From Thermalbibacter longus (lineage in GTDB: Bacteria > Chloroflexota > Chloroflexia > Thermomicrobiales > Thermomicrobiaceae): a DNA stretch of 64,000 nucleotides. The position numbers and the translations under genes are program-made. Within the stretch, counting starts at the first letter, position 1, and each line of letters starts with the position of its first letter. Of the stretch, positions 1 to 8,554 are shown one piece after another. Location: positions 252,965-316,964 of the forward strand of contig NZ_JAMSLR010000003.1 in NCBI RefSeq assembly GCF_023806485.1, given 5' to 3'. The notes below the pieces were generated by a model, which saw nothing but the letters and a program-made list of their open reading frames with translations, was not told the DNA's origin and searched no databases.

Positions 1-338
1 TGCATGTCGTTACCCCGCCGGCAGGCCGGGCACACGCCGTCGGTGATCAGCGGGTGGACGATGACCGGATCGCCCCGCTGGAACCGGCGCACGCCGGGGC
101 CGACCTCCTCGACGAAGCCGGCGTTCTCGTGCCCCAGCGTGTAGGGTAGCTCGACCGAGACCTTGCCCCGCCAGATCCCCTCGATGATGTGGAGATCGGT
201 GCGGCAGAGCCCCGCGCCGTCGATGCGGACGATGACGTCGTCGGCTTCCTGGATAGCGGGGTCGGGGACCTCGTCGATGACGAGATAGTCCGGCCCGCGG
301 AATTCCGGATCGTACTGGTGGAGGCGGGCGGCACGCAT
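1..338 (-). CDS. Zinc-dependent alcohol dehydrogenase, MDR family (5' part only)
   Basis: The first 112 residues of a medium-chain dehydrogenase/reductase; the gene runs off the left edge. The ATG at 338 follows an AAGGAGGG ribosome site. The GroES-like domain is clear: GLCRTDLH carries the catalytic zinc ligand Cys45, GHENAG supplies His70 and Glu71, and GVCPACRRG (Cys103, Cys106) begins the structural zinc lobe. The family oxidises alcohols or reduces aldehydes/ketones with NAD(P)H in the cytoplasm. The NAD-binding half lies outside the window, so cofactor and substrate cannot be judged. It is divergent from pyruvate kinase. Confidence 0.88.
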   Translation of the reverse strand, partial: MRAARLHQYDPEFRGPDYLVIDEVPDPAIQEADDVIVRIDGAGLCRTDLHIIEGIWRGKVSVELPYTLGHENAGFVEEVGPGVRRFQRGDPVIVHPLITDGVCPACRRGNDM

Positions 339-402
339 CGTTCCCTCCTTCGTGTGGAGACCCGGGGACGTTGCCTGCGCCTTTCATGGTAGCACTGGCG
401 AG

Positions 403-432
403 TTGGCAGTGGTCAGGCGCGTCCGCTATGCT
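403..432 (+). promoter_or_regulatory. Candidate sigma-A promoter for pyruvate kinase
   Basis: TTGGCA at 403-408 and TATGCT at 427-432 are separated by 18 bases and lie 65 bases before the pyruvate kinase ATG, in the divergent gap after the alcohol dehydrogenase start. The match is seen in the sequence; activity is inferred. Confidence 0.5.
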
Positions 433-496
433 GAGACGTTCACCAGGTCGGGTGCTGCCGGAGTGTGCAACGGTCGTAGATGGAGATGAGCAGCGC

Positions 497-1924
497 ATGC
501 GCAAGCAGACCGTGCGCCGGGCCAAGATCGTGGCTACCATCGGCCCGGCATCGTGGGACGAGGACATGCTCGCCGAGCTGCTGCGGGCAGGGGTCAACGT
601 CGTTCGGGTCAACGCGGCCCACAACGCCCCCGAGGAGCGTCGGGAGATCATCGCACGTATCCGCCGGGTGGCCGGGCGGGACGGCCGTCACATCGGCATC
701 TTGCAGGATCTCGCCGGCTGGAAACCGCGCACCGGGCCGCTGGCGGGCGAGGACCCGGTTCGGCTGATCCGTGGGCAGCAGGTCGAGGTCGTGCCCGATG
801 GCCAGCCGCTGGAGCCGGGGCGGATCTCGATCGAGGACGAGGCGCTGACCGGGCAGCTCGAGCCGGGCGATCGCGTCCTGATCGCTGACGGGTTGCTCGA
901 GCTCGTCGTCGAGCGGCGAGCGGGCCGGCGGCTGCAGGCTCGGGTGGCCCGTGGTGGGCTACTTCTCGGCCGCCAGGGCGTCACGGTGCCGGGGCTCCGG
1001 GGCCGCCCGTTCACCCTGAGCGACCGCGACCGGGCCGATATCGCCTTCGCTGCGGAGCACGACCTCGAGTACCTCGGGGTGAGCTTCGTGACCAGCCCGG
1101 CCGATTTGGAGCTGGTGCGCGAGGAGCTACGGAGCTGCGGCGCGCGGGCGCACCTGGTCGCGAAGATCGAGCGCCCCGAGGCTCTGGAGCGGATCCACGA
1201 GATCGTCCGGGTGGCCGATGCGATCATGGTCGCCCGCGGCGACCTGGGAGTCCAGCTCCAGCCGGAGGATGTGCCGATCGCCCAGAAGCGGATCATCGAG
1301 GCGGCTCGCGCCTGTGGGCGTCCAGTCATCATTGCGACACAGATGCTGGAGTCGATGGTCAACCAGCCGATCCCGACCCGTGCCGAGGTGACCGACGTCG
1401 CCAACGCGGTCATCGAGGGGACCGATGCGCTGATGCTCAGCGCCGAGACGGCGACCGGTCAGTACCCGGTCGAAGCGGTGGAGATGATGGATCGGATCAT
1501 CAGCGCGACTGAGCGGCACTTCACGCCGGGGCGTCCAGCGGCCAGCGAGGCGCCGACGACGATCGCCTCGACGATCGCCCGGGCGGCCACCGACATCGCG
1601 CGGCGTTGGGAGGCCGTTCAGCTCATCGCGGCCATCACGCGCACCGGGTTCACCGCCCGCGAGGTCGCGCGCGAGCGCCCGGAGACACCGGTCGTCGCGC
1701 TGACGGTAGACGCGTACGTGGCGCGGCAGCTCTCGCTGGTCTGGGGGGTCTACCCGCTGGTGGCTCCCTTCGCTGAGTCGACCGAAGAGCTGATCGACGA
1801 GATGGCGCGGAAGATCGTCGAGGCCGGCTACGCGCAGCGCGGCGATCACGTCGTGTTCACCGGCAGCCTGCGCTACTTCCCGGAGCCGGGCCATACTGAT
1901 GCGCTGCACCTGCGGCAGCTCTAG
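497..1924 (+). CDS. pyk: Pyruvate kinase
   Basis: 475 residues, the usual length for bacterial pyruvate kinase without an extra C-terminal domain. It transfers phosphate from phosphoenolpyruvate to ADP at the end of glycolysis. The N-terminal KIVATIGPAS, the active-site lysine block HLVAKIERPEAL (Lys223) and the metal/substrate loop MVARGDLGVQ are present, followed by the ATQMLESM and NAVIEGTDALMLSAETA segments. The ATG at 497 is preferred over the longer open frame because GGAGATGAG lies just upstream and similarity begins here. The usual NFSHG motif reads NAAHN (residues 39-43), so the Ser that contributes to K+ binding in well-studied enzymes is Ala; this may affect monovalent-cation dependence. 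Confidence 0.96.
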   Translation: MRKQTVRRAKIVATIGPASWDEDMLAELLRAGVNVVRVNAAHNAPEERREIIARIRRVAGRDGRHIGILQDLAGWKPRTGPLAGEDPVRLIRGQQVEVVPDGQPLEPGRISIEDEALTGQLEPGDRVLIADGLLELVVERRAGRRLQARVARGGLLLGRQGVTVPGLRGRPFTLSDRDRADIAFAAEHDLEYLGVSFVTSPADLELVREELRSCGARAHLVAKIERPEALERIHEIVRVADAIMVARGDLGVQLQPEDVPIAQKRIIEAARACGRPVIIATQMLESMVNQPIPTRAEVTDVANAVIEGTDALMLSAETATGQYPVEAVEMMDRIISATERHFTPGRPAASEAPTTIASTIARAATDIARRWEAVQLIAAITRTGFTAREVARERPETPVVALTVDAYVARQLSLVWGVYPLVAPFAESTEELIDEMARKIVEAGYAQRGDHVVFTGSLRYFPEPGHTDALHLRQL

Positions 1925-1942
1925 GGCCGAGCCGCGCGGCGG

Positions 1943-3019
1943 TCAGCCCTCGCAGCCGAGACCGTCCTGGTCACGGTCGAATCCCTGGGGATCGGGCGGC
2001 AGGACGCGGAAACCCCGGTAGGGAACGTCGACGCAGCGCAGATCGGGCGGCGGGGAGGGGATGCAGGCATCCGGGTAGGCTGGGTCGCAGTGCCAGGCGG
2101 GATCGGGCGGGGGCTGGTAGCCAGCCGGAAGCGGTGCGGGCTCCTTGCTGAGGAGCTCGTAGCGCCAAGCGTAGTAGTGCCGGCCGACATTGCCAGCTTC
2201 CACCCTCCAGCCCTCGGGGTTATCGGGTGTGTAGGTCAAGACGCGCCGCTCGAAGACCTGCACCAGGACCCAGCGCTGGACGCCGCCGACGCGGATGCGC
2301 GTCCAGTAGGCTTCGGTGAGTGGGAAGCCGGTGGCGTAGAACGGGTTCTGGAAGAGGCGTTCCTCGACACGCTGGCCGTTCTCGTAGACCAGGCCGGTGC
2401 TGTTCATGAACTCCCAGAAGACTGACGCCACCGCGTGGTTGGTCTCCGGCACGAGATAGGCTGCGGTGACGCCATAGGCGGCCAGCTCGGGGTTCTCCGC
2501 GACGACGCCTGCGCGGTCGAGCGTATGGGTGATCAACTCGCCGACTGGCAGGGGGGCCGCGCCGAGCAGGGTGCTGAAACTCGCGTAGGTCAGCCCGTCC
2601 GGGTTGTCGGCATCGCCGGCCACGTTGACGGCAGCGGGCGAGTGGGACTCGAACGTGTCCTGGCCGAGCTGGAGCTGGCCGGTGACCAGTTCCTTGGCCA
2701 GCAGCCCGTTGGTGACGTACCAGGGCGAGCGCGGGTCGGCGGCCGGGTCGGTCAGCTCCATCCGCGTCTTGTCGAAGTACTGGACGAGCCTGATCCCACC
2801 GGGGGCCTCTCGATACGGCTCGCCCATCGCTCCCGTAAACGGGCCAGGCCCCCACATCCAGGTCCGGTGGGCGGTGCCCTCCAGCACTGGCTGGTCAGTC
2901 CGAGCCCAGGTACCGGCGAACGCGCCGGTGGCGATCGGGGCCGTCTGCGCGAGCGTGGCGGGCGAGACGAGGAGTGCCACGCTGACCACGGCTGCGACGA
3001 GTCGACGTGCCAACCGCAT
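1943..3019 (-). CDS. Secreted protein with C-terminal Excalibur calcium-binding motif
   Basis: 358 residues from an ATG with GGGAG upstream. Residues 1-25 form a signal peptide (RLARR, then a hydrophobic stretch to about TLAQT). The main body begins FAGTWARTDQPV and continues with TWMWGP, VQYFDKTRMEL and WYVTNGLLAKEL; this pattern resembles secreted proteins I recall from Chloroflexota genomes, function unknown. After a proline-rich, Cys-containing linker the C-terminus ends FDRDQDGLGCEG, the DxDxDGxxCE signature of Excalibur domains, which bind Ca2+ extracellularly. It is convergent with pyruvate kinase (18 bases between stops). It is likely extracytoplasmic; the role is not known. Confidence 0.75.
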   Translation of the reverse strand: MRLARRLVAAVVSVALLVSPATLAQTAPIATGAFAGTWARTDQPVLEGTAHRTWMWGPGPFTGAMGEPYREAPGGIRLVQYFDKTRMELTDPAADPRSPWYVTNGLLAKELVTGQLQLGQDTFESHSPAAVNVAGDADNPDGLTYASFSTLLGAAPLPVGELITHTLDRAGVVAENPELAAYGVTAAYLVPETNHAVASVFWEFMNSTGLVYENGQRVEERLFQNPFYATGFPLTEAYWTRIRVGGVQRWVLVQVFERRVLTYTPDNPEGWRVEAGNVGRHYYAWRYELLSKEPAPLPAGYQPPPDPAWHCDPAYPDACIPSPPPDLRCVDVPYRGFRVLPPDPQGFDRDQDGLGCEG

Positions 3020-3208
3020 GCATGCTACTCCCTCAGAGCTTACGGTATCCCAGCGGCGACGCCGCTTTCTCAACCTATCTTACCGGCGACCCTGTGCGTG
3101 TGGAGGAGCCGTGGGAATGTACAGGCGGGGACGCGCGTCTGCAGTGGGATACTGTACCGTGGCCGGTGGGCCGCCGGTCGAGGGGGATGAGCTGAAAGGG
3201 GGAACGGG

Positions 3209-3772
3209 GTGAGCTCGCGGCCCTTTCTGATCCTCGGGATACCCGGCAGTTTGCGACGCGGCTCCTACAACCGCGGGCTGCTGCGCGCTGCTCAGGAGGT
3301 GGCCCCGGAATGCGTCCAGATTGAGCTCTTCGAGCTACACGAGATCCCACCCTACAACGAGGACGTGCGGCAGCAGGGCGTTCCTGAGCCGGTCGCGCGG
3401 CTGAACGCGACCATCGTGGCCGCCGACGCCGTGCTGATCGCGACACCGGAATACAACTGGAGTATCCCGGGGGTTCTGAAGAACGCGATCGATTGGGTGT
3501 CGCGGCCGCCGGCGAGCACGCCGCTGCGCCGCAAGCCGGTCGCCGTCATCGGGGCCTCGGGCGGCTTGTCCGGCACGATCCGCGCGCAACTGGCCCTGCG
3601 GCAGGTGCTCTTCTCCCTCGAGAGCTACGTGCTCCCCAAGCCCGACCTCTGGGTCCGCAACGCCGGCCAGCTCTTCGATCAAGAGGGGCGGCTCATCGAC
3701 GAGGAGACCCGCCAGCGCCTCCACGAGGTGCTCGAGGCCCTGGTAGACTGGACGGAGCGTCTCCGCGACTGA
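3209..3772 (+). CDS. NADPH-dependent FMN reductase family protein
   Basis: 187 residues, flavodoxin-like fold. GSLRRGSYNRGLL (near residue 13) is the phosphate-binding loop for FMN, and TPEYNWSIPGVLKNAIDW is the second flavin-contact signature of the FMN_red/ChrR/YieF group. These enzymes reduce FMN, quinones or chromate with NAD(P)H in the cytoplasm. The start is a GTG with AAAGGGGG eight bases upstream. The VOC dioxygenase follows 46 bases downstream on the same strand and the two may be co-transcribed, which would fit aromatic or quinone metabolism. The substrate is not determined by the sequence. Confidence 0.9.
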   Translation: MSSRPFLILGIPGSLRRGSYNRGLLRAAQEVAPECVQIELFELHEIPPYNEDVRQQGVPEPVARLNATIVAADAVLIATPEYNWSIPGVLKNAIDWVSRPPASTPLRRKPVAVIGASGGLSGTIRAQLALRQVLFSLESYVLPKPDLWVRNAGQLFDQEGRLIDEETRQRLHEVLEALVDWTERLRD

Positions 3773-3818
3773 CGCTGCTCCAGCTCCGGCTCCGTCCCGT
3801 CGTGATGGGAGCAAAACG

Positions 3819-4709
3819 ATGCCCACCCAACCACGCCTGCCTGGTGATACCTCCCTCGGCTGGGTGAAGCTCCGCGTTGCCGACCGGGAGCGCTCGCTCC
3901 GCTTCTACCGCGATGTGCTCGGTTACCAGGTTGACCTGCCGGACGATCGAACCGCCCGGCTCCGGCCCGCACCTGACCGCCCAGCGCACTTCGTGCTCAG
4001 CGAGCTTCCCGGCGCTATCCCCCGGCCCCAGCGCTCGACTGGCCTGTACCACACGGCCATCTTACTGCCGCACCGCCGGGAACTCGCCCGGGTTATCCGA
4101 CGGCTAGTCGACGCCGGCTGGCCGATCGGCGGGGCTGCCGATCACGGGGTCAGCGAAGCGATCTACCTCGACGATGCCGAGGGCAACGGGATCGAGATCT
4201 ACGCCGACCGGCCGCGCAGTGCCTGGCCGGCTCAGGGGGAGCAGGTCGCCATGTATACCGACCCGCTCGATATCCCCGATCTCCTGCGCGAGCTCGCGGC
4301 CGACCCGCAACCGTGGTCGACGATGCCCCCGGATGCGCGCATCGGGCACGTGCACCTGCAGGTCAGCGACCTCGACCGCGCCGAGGAGTTCTACTGCGGC
4401 ATCCTCGGCTTCGAGGTGACCCAGCGCAGCTATCCCGGCGCGCTGTTCGTCTCTGCCGGCGGGTATCACCATCACCTCGGGCTGAACATCTGGAACAGCC
4501 GGCGGGCCGGGCCGCCGCCGCAGAATGCGACCGGGCTGCTCGCGTTCGCCATCGTCATCCCCGAAAGGCCAGCCTGGGAGGCCGCGGTCGAGCGCGTGCG
4601 GGCGGCCGGCTTGCCCGTCGAAGAGGCACTGCGCGACGAGTACGGCATTGGCGTCGCGACGCGCGATTTCGACCTGATCGGCGTCGAGCTCTGGACACCG
4701 GCCGCTTGA
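3819..4709 (+). CDS. Two-domain VOC protein, catechol-2,3-dioxygenase-like
   Basis: 296 residues with two vicinal-oxygen-chelate domains. Domain 1 (about 10-120) starts WVKLRVADRERSLRFYRDVLGY and has Lys where the first metal His is usual. Domain 2 (about 165-296) has GHVHLQVSDLDRAEEFYCGILGF, then YHHHLGLNIW and IGVELWTP, supplying the His/His/Glu metal triad. This arrangement, one structural and one catalytic domain, is that of extradiol ring-cleavage dioxygenases of the CatE/YfiE type. It follows the FMN reductase gene. The ring substrate cannot be read from sequence; a glyoxalase-like role is the alternative. Confidence 0.82.
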   Translation: MPTQPRLPGDTSLGWVKLRVADRERSLRFYRDVLGYQVDLPDDRTARLRPAPDRPAHFVLSELPGAIPRPQRSTGLYHTAILLPHRRELARVIRRLVDAGWPIGGAADHGVSEAIYLDDAEGNGIEIYADRPRSAWPAQGEQVAMYTDPLDIPDLLRELAADPQPWSTMPPDARIGHVHLQVSDLDRAEEFYCGILGFEVTQRSYPGALFVSAGGYHHHLGLNIWNSRRAGPPPQNATGLLAFAIVIPERPAWEAAVERVRAAGLPVEEALRDEYGIGVATRDFDLIGVELWTPAA

Positions 4710-4716
4710 GGCGGTC

Positions 4717-6123
4717 TCAGGCGGGCAGCGCCGAGGCCGGGGGATCAACCTCTGCCTCCGCGGTTCGCCGCGGCCGGAAGAGCTGATCGCCGAGCCAGGC
4801 GATCGTCACCAGCCAGACCGGGAGCGTCAGCAGCCAGATGAAGACCTGCTCGCCGAGGGGGGAGAGCGCCCCGGGCAGCCAGCCGCGCATCAGGCTCATC
4901 AGGTACGTGCCTTCGAGCAGCAGCACGGCCATACCGGTGTACCAGCGCAGCGGGCCGAGCTGGAACGCCACCAGCGCGAGCGGCACGAGCCAGCTCAGGT
5001 ACTGCACGCCGAAGCCGGCCGTGACGGTAAAGAGCAGCAGAATGACGGTCAGCATGCCGTCCAGGAGATCCCGCGAGCGTCCCAGAGTCAGGTAGAAGAG
5101 TCCCAGCGCCGCCAGCGTGGCGTACGTCCCGTACCGGCTGGCCAGCGCGAAGAGGGACTCCGGCTCCAGCGGTCGCAGCCAGGCGAGACTAGACTGCCCG
5201 GCGGCCGCCTTGAGCAGGTTCAGTACCGCGGTGTAGCCCCACCACCCCGTGACGGCGCGGTAGCCCAGCACGGTGCCCAGGATGTCCCGCAGCGAACCTG
5301 GCCAGAACGCCAGGTACACGATCAGGCCGGCTGCGACCGGGAGCGCTGTGCCGGCCGCCAGGCGCACTCTGGCAGCCAGGCCCGGTAGGTGCAGCAGGAA
5401 CAGTGGTAGGAAGACGGCCGGCCACGTCTTGTCGAGCACGCCGAGCCCGAGGAGCAGGCCCGCCGCGAGTTGCCCACTAGCCGCCGCGCCGTGGAACTGA
5501 AGCCAGTACCAGGCCAGCAGCGCACAGAGCAGCGGGAGCGCGTCGAACTGGCCGTGGTAGGCGGCGACGTAGAGCGCGATCGGGTGCAGTGCGTAGAGCG
5601 ATGCGACGAGGGTCGCTGGGTCGGCGCTGGCGAGACCCCACACGGATGAACGCGCCGGCAGCTCCTGCGCGCTCCAGAGCTTCCGGCTGGCCTGGTAGAG
5701 GAGCCCGGCGATGGCAGCGTCGGCCAGGATCGCCGGCAGCTTGACCAGCAGCGAGAAGGGCAGGTCGAAGGAGAGCGCCAACCAGCGCGCCAGCGCCATG
5801 CCGTACATCTGGAACGGGAGGTATGGGTGGCGGCCCTCGGCGTCGGGGTGCGTGTAGACGTCTTGGCCGGCCCGCACCAGGTCGGCCACGATGCGATACG
5901 ACTCCATGTCGAAGACCGCCCCCGAGGGTAGGACGACCGCCGGGAGCAGGCGCACGGCCAGCGCGAGCAGGACGATCGTCGCCGGCCGCAGGCGCCGGTC
6001 TGGCCGGCCGAGGTCGAGCGCGAAGTAGACCGAGGTGACCGCGACGATCCAGATGAAGCCAACGAGGGCCGGGCTCACGGCATTCCGATTCCAGGCTATG
6101 CGGCCGGCGGTCAGGGTGGTCAC
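4717..6123 (-). CDS. Multi-pass membrane glycosyltransferase (GT87/GT-C-like)
   Basis: 468 residues with about ten hydrophobic segments. The first extracytoplasmic loop has FDMESYRIVADLVRAGQDVY and HPYLPFQMY, the pattern of GT-C/GT87 (DUF2029-type) mannosyl/arabinosyltransferases that use polyprenyl-phosphate sugars outside the membrane; the DxE-like acidic pair would be the catalytic/metal site. GTG start at 6123; no strong ribosome site decides it. It is the last gene of a minus-strand operon after murJ (41 bases) and an rfaE2-like gene, suggesting work on a lipid-linked glycan. Sugar and acceptor are unknown. Confidence 0.75.
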   Translation of the reverse strand: MTTLTAGRIAWNRNAVSPALVGFIWIVAVTSVYFALDLGRPDRRLRPATIVLLALAVRLLPAVVLPSGAVFDMESYRIVADLVRAGQDVYTHPDAEGRHPYLPFQMYGMALARWLALSFDLPFSLLVKLPAILADAAIAGLLYQASRKLWSAQELPARSSVWGLASADPATLVASLYALHPIALYVAAYHGQFDALPLLCALLAWYWLQFHGAAASGQLAAGLLLGLGVLDKTWPAVFLPLFLLHLPGLAARVRLAAGTALPVAAGLIVYLAFWPGSLRDILGTVLGYRAVTGWWGYTAVLNLLKAAAGQSSLAWLRPLEPESLFALASRYGTYATLAALGLFYLTLGRSRDLLDGMLTVILLLFTVTAGFGVQYLSWLVPLALVAFQLGPLRWYTGMAVLLLEGTYLMSLMRGWLPGALSPLGEQVFIWLLTLPVWLVTIAWLGDQLFRPRRTAEAEVDPPASALPA

Positions 6124-6164
6124 CCACCGCTCCGCCGGGTATCAGGGGCTCGCCGGGACGGCCT

Positions 6165-7793
6165 TCACCGCGGCTGGCGCCCGGCAACCGCCAGGAGCAG
6201 CGCCGCGCGGGCCCGCGCGGCCTGCCAGAGCAGCCGGGCCTCCTCCACGCCGAGCAGCCGCAACCCGGCCCAGTAGACCGCGGCGCCGCCGGCCACCGGG
6301 ATCGCCACCTGGAGCAGCCGCCAGCTCAGGCCCGCCTCCTCGGGCGGCCGGATCCCGACCAGCCCCTGGGTGATCAGCAGCACGATCAGCGCCATCGCGC
6401 CGCCGGCCAGCAGCGCCGACCGGAGCGTCGGTCCGACGGTGCTGTCACCCACCCGGCCCAGCGCCCGGCGGAGCAGTAGCCACATCACCAGCGCGTGCAC
6501 GATGAACTGGGCCGAGTTCCCCAGCACCAGCCCTAGCATGCCGAGCGGACGCACGAGGCTGAGCGCAACGACGAAGTAGACGACCACCGAGAACACGCCG
6601 ACCAGCACCGGCGTCCGGGTGTTCTGGCGAGCGTAGTAGGCGAAGATCAGCACCTGGTCGAACGCGGCGAAGAAGGTGCCGGGCAGGTAGCCCAGCAGCG
6701 CGATCCAGATGGCCCGCGCGCCCTCCAGGTCGGTGGCCCCGTGGTAGAAGAGCAGGGCGACCGCCGGCCAGCCGATGGCGGCCAGCCCGAGCGTCGCCGG
6801 GACGACCATGACCGTCACCAGCTTGAGCCCGGTGGCGAGCGTGCGCTGGTAGGCGTTCTCGTTTCCGTCAGCGAAGTGGCGGGAGAGTGTCGGTAGCGCT
6901 GCCAGCGAGGTCGCGGCTGCCACCAGCCCCAGGATCATCTGGTTGAGCGCGGTCGCGTAGCGCATCGCTCCCAGCGCGTGCTCGTCGACGCCCCAGGCTA
7001 GGTTGCGGTCGATCACCAGCGCCACCGTATTGGCAAACAGGCCGAGAAAGATCGGCAGATAGAGGAGCAAGACGCGGCGGATCGCCGGGTGGCCGAAGCC
7101 GAAATTGAGGCGCGGCAGGACGTCGCGCAGCCCGCTGAGCTGGATCAGGGCCAGCAGGCCCGCCCCGGCCAGGATGCCGATCACCAGGCTGGCAATGCCG
7201 AGCGACCGCCCGAGCGCCAGGGCTGCCGCGACGATCGCCGCGTTGCGCACAGCCAGCGAGAGCGAGGGCTGGGTGAAGCGCTCGAGCGCGTAGAGAGTCG
7301 ACATTAGGATGGTGGAGAGTGCCAGCAGTAGGACTGCCGGCAGGATGAGTCGCACCAGCCGGATCGTCAGCTCGACCGTCTCAGGCCCGCGCGCCTGCTC
7401 ACCGCCTCCGAGCGCGGTCATGCCGGCGACAACCCAGGGGGCGAGCAACTCCATGACGAGGACGACGCCCCCGACCACGAGCAGGGCCAGCATCAGCAGC
7501 GCGCCGACGATTCGGCGCAGCTCCTCACGCTGCGCCGGCGCCGCGTAAGCGCTCAGGACGGGCACCAGCGCGGCCTGCATCATGCCGCTGATCACCAGGT
7601 CGAAGAGCATCGTGTGGACGTTGTCGGCAATGGTGAAGGCAGCCACCGCGTCGCCGGTGCCGAAGAGCAACGCGGTCACCTGTTCCCGAGCGAGCCCGAG
7701 CACCCGGCTCAAGATCACGCCAACCATGATGATCCCGGCTGCCCGGGCGATCTGCGCGCGCTCGGAGGGGGGAGCGAGGTCGGCTGCGCTCAC
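6165..7793 (-). CDS. murJ: MurJ/MviN-family lipid flippase
   Basis: 542 residues with about 14 transmembrane segments, the size of MurJ. The N-terminal segment GVILSRVLGLAREQVTALLFG and the following DNVHTMLFDLVISGMMQAALVPVLS match the MOP-superfamily lipid II flippases that turn undecaprenyl-linked peptidoglycan precursors across the membrane. The GTG at 7793 shares a GTGA overlap with the stop of the upstream rfaE2-like gene, so translation is probably coupled. A longer open frame exists upstream but crosses the rfaE2-like gene in another frame and is not real. Given the glycosyltransferase downstream, another lipid-linked glycan is a possible substrate. Confidence 0.88.
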   Translation of the reverse strand: MSAADLAPPSERAQIARAAGIIMVGVILSRVLGLAREQVTALLFGTGDAVAAFTIADNVHTMLFDLVISGMMQAALVPVLSAYAAPAQREELRRIVGALLMLALLVVGGVVLVMELLAPWVVAGMTALGGGEQARGPETVELTIRLVRLILPAVLLLALSTILMSTLYALERFTQPSLSLAVRNAAIVAAALALGRSLGIASLVIGILAGAGLLALIQLSGLRDVLPRLNFGFGHPAIRRVLLLYLPIFLGLFANTVALVIDRNLAWGVDEHALGAMRYATALNQMILGLVAAATSLAALPTLSRHFADGNENAYQRTLATGLKLVTVMVVPATLGLAAIGWPAVALLFYHGATDLEGARAIWIALLGYLPGTFFAAFDQVLIFAYYARQNTRTPVLVGVFSVVVYFVVALSLVRPLGMLGLVLGNSAQFIVHALVMWLLLRRALGRVGDSTVGPTLRSALLAGGAMALIVLLITQGLVGIRPPEEAGLSWRLLQVAIPVAGGAAVYWAGLRLLGVEEARLLWQAARARAALLLAVAGRQPR

Positions 7794-8311
7794 GGCTCTC
7801 CCGATCCCGGCGTGGCCATCGCCAGGATGCGCCGGACGATGTCGGAGGTCGAGCGGCCGGGCGTCAGGGGCACGGTCGTCACCTGGCCACCGTAGGCTCG
7901 CACGATGGCGGCTTCGGGCCAAGGCTGCTTGCCGGCTGTCAGCTCGGCCTCGTCCAGCGCGTAATCGCCTCCCTTGACGTAAATATCTGGCTGTAACCGG
8001 CGCACGGCGTCCTCGGCCGTGTTGCCCGGGAAGATCGTCGCGTAGTCGACACACGCCAGCGCCGCCAGCAGCTCGGCCCGCTCCTCGGCTGGCACGATCG
8101 GCCGTCCTGGGCCCTTTCGCCGGCGCGTCGACACGTCGTCGTTGACTCCCACCACCAGCACGTCGCCGAGCGCGCGGGCGGCCTGGAGGTAGCGCGCATG
8201 GCCGACGTGCAGCAGGTCGAAGTGGCCGTTCGTGAAGACGACGCGTTTGCCCTCGGCCCGCAGCCGGGAAGCCAGACTCTCGAGCTCGTCGAATGGGATC
8301 ACCTGGCCCAC
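7790..8311 (-). CDS. rfaE2: RfaE2/HldE-C-like sugar-phosphate nucleotidyltransferase
   Basis: 173 residues, a stand-alone cytidylyltransferase-fold domain. FTNGHFDLLHVGHARYL (about 26-42) carries the HxGH nucleotide-binding motif, VGVNDD and the basic RRRKGPGRP follow, and YVKGGDY and GRSTSDIVRRI close the domain. In rfaE2/HldE this domain transfers AMP to D-glycero-manno-heptose-1-phosphate. Length and motifs fit rfaE2 well. GTG start at 8311. It is first in the operon with murJ (GTGA overlap) and a GT-C enzyme. As Chloroflexota generally lack LPS, the nucleotide-sugar may feed a different glycan; other sugar-1-phosphates or glycerol-3-phosphate are alternatives. Confidence 0.82.
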   Translation of the reverse strand: MGQVIPFDELESLASRLRAEGKRVVFTNGHFDLLHVGHARYLQAARALGDVLVVGVNDDVSTRRRKGPGRPIVPAEERAELLAALACVDYATIFPGNTAEDAVRRLQPDIYVKGGDYALDEAELTAGKQPWPEAAIVRAYGGQVTTVPLTPGRSTSDIVRRILAMATPGSGEP

Positions 8312-8554
8312 TGGTCGTTACGCTCCAGAGCTCGTTGGCCCTCCTGCGGAGCTGGCGCTCGCCCAACAATCTCAGCCCGGTATCGTAGCACAGAAGCGTG
8401 GGTTAACCCGGCGGGGCAATGCGTCAGCCTCTCTGTACCTCTCTTAGTGTCTGGCCCTCATCAAATTCACCTTTCTGCAATCCGCAACGAACCTGCGTGG
8501 GATACGGTCTTTACCGGGCCGTGGATCTCGCTCGGCTCGATGGAGGTGGTTATC

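Noticed and set aside
8400-8409. GGGTTAACCC palindrome between the rfaE2-like gene and the first permease
   Set aside because: A single 10-base symmetric site without a recognisable promoter around it; too short to call an operator.
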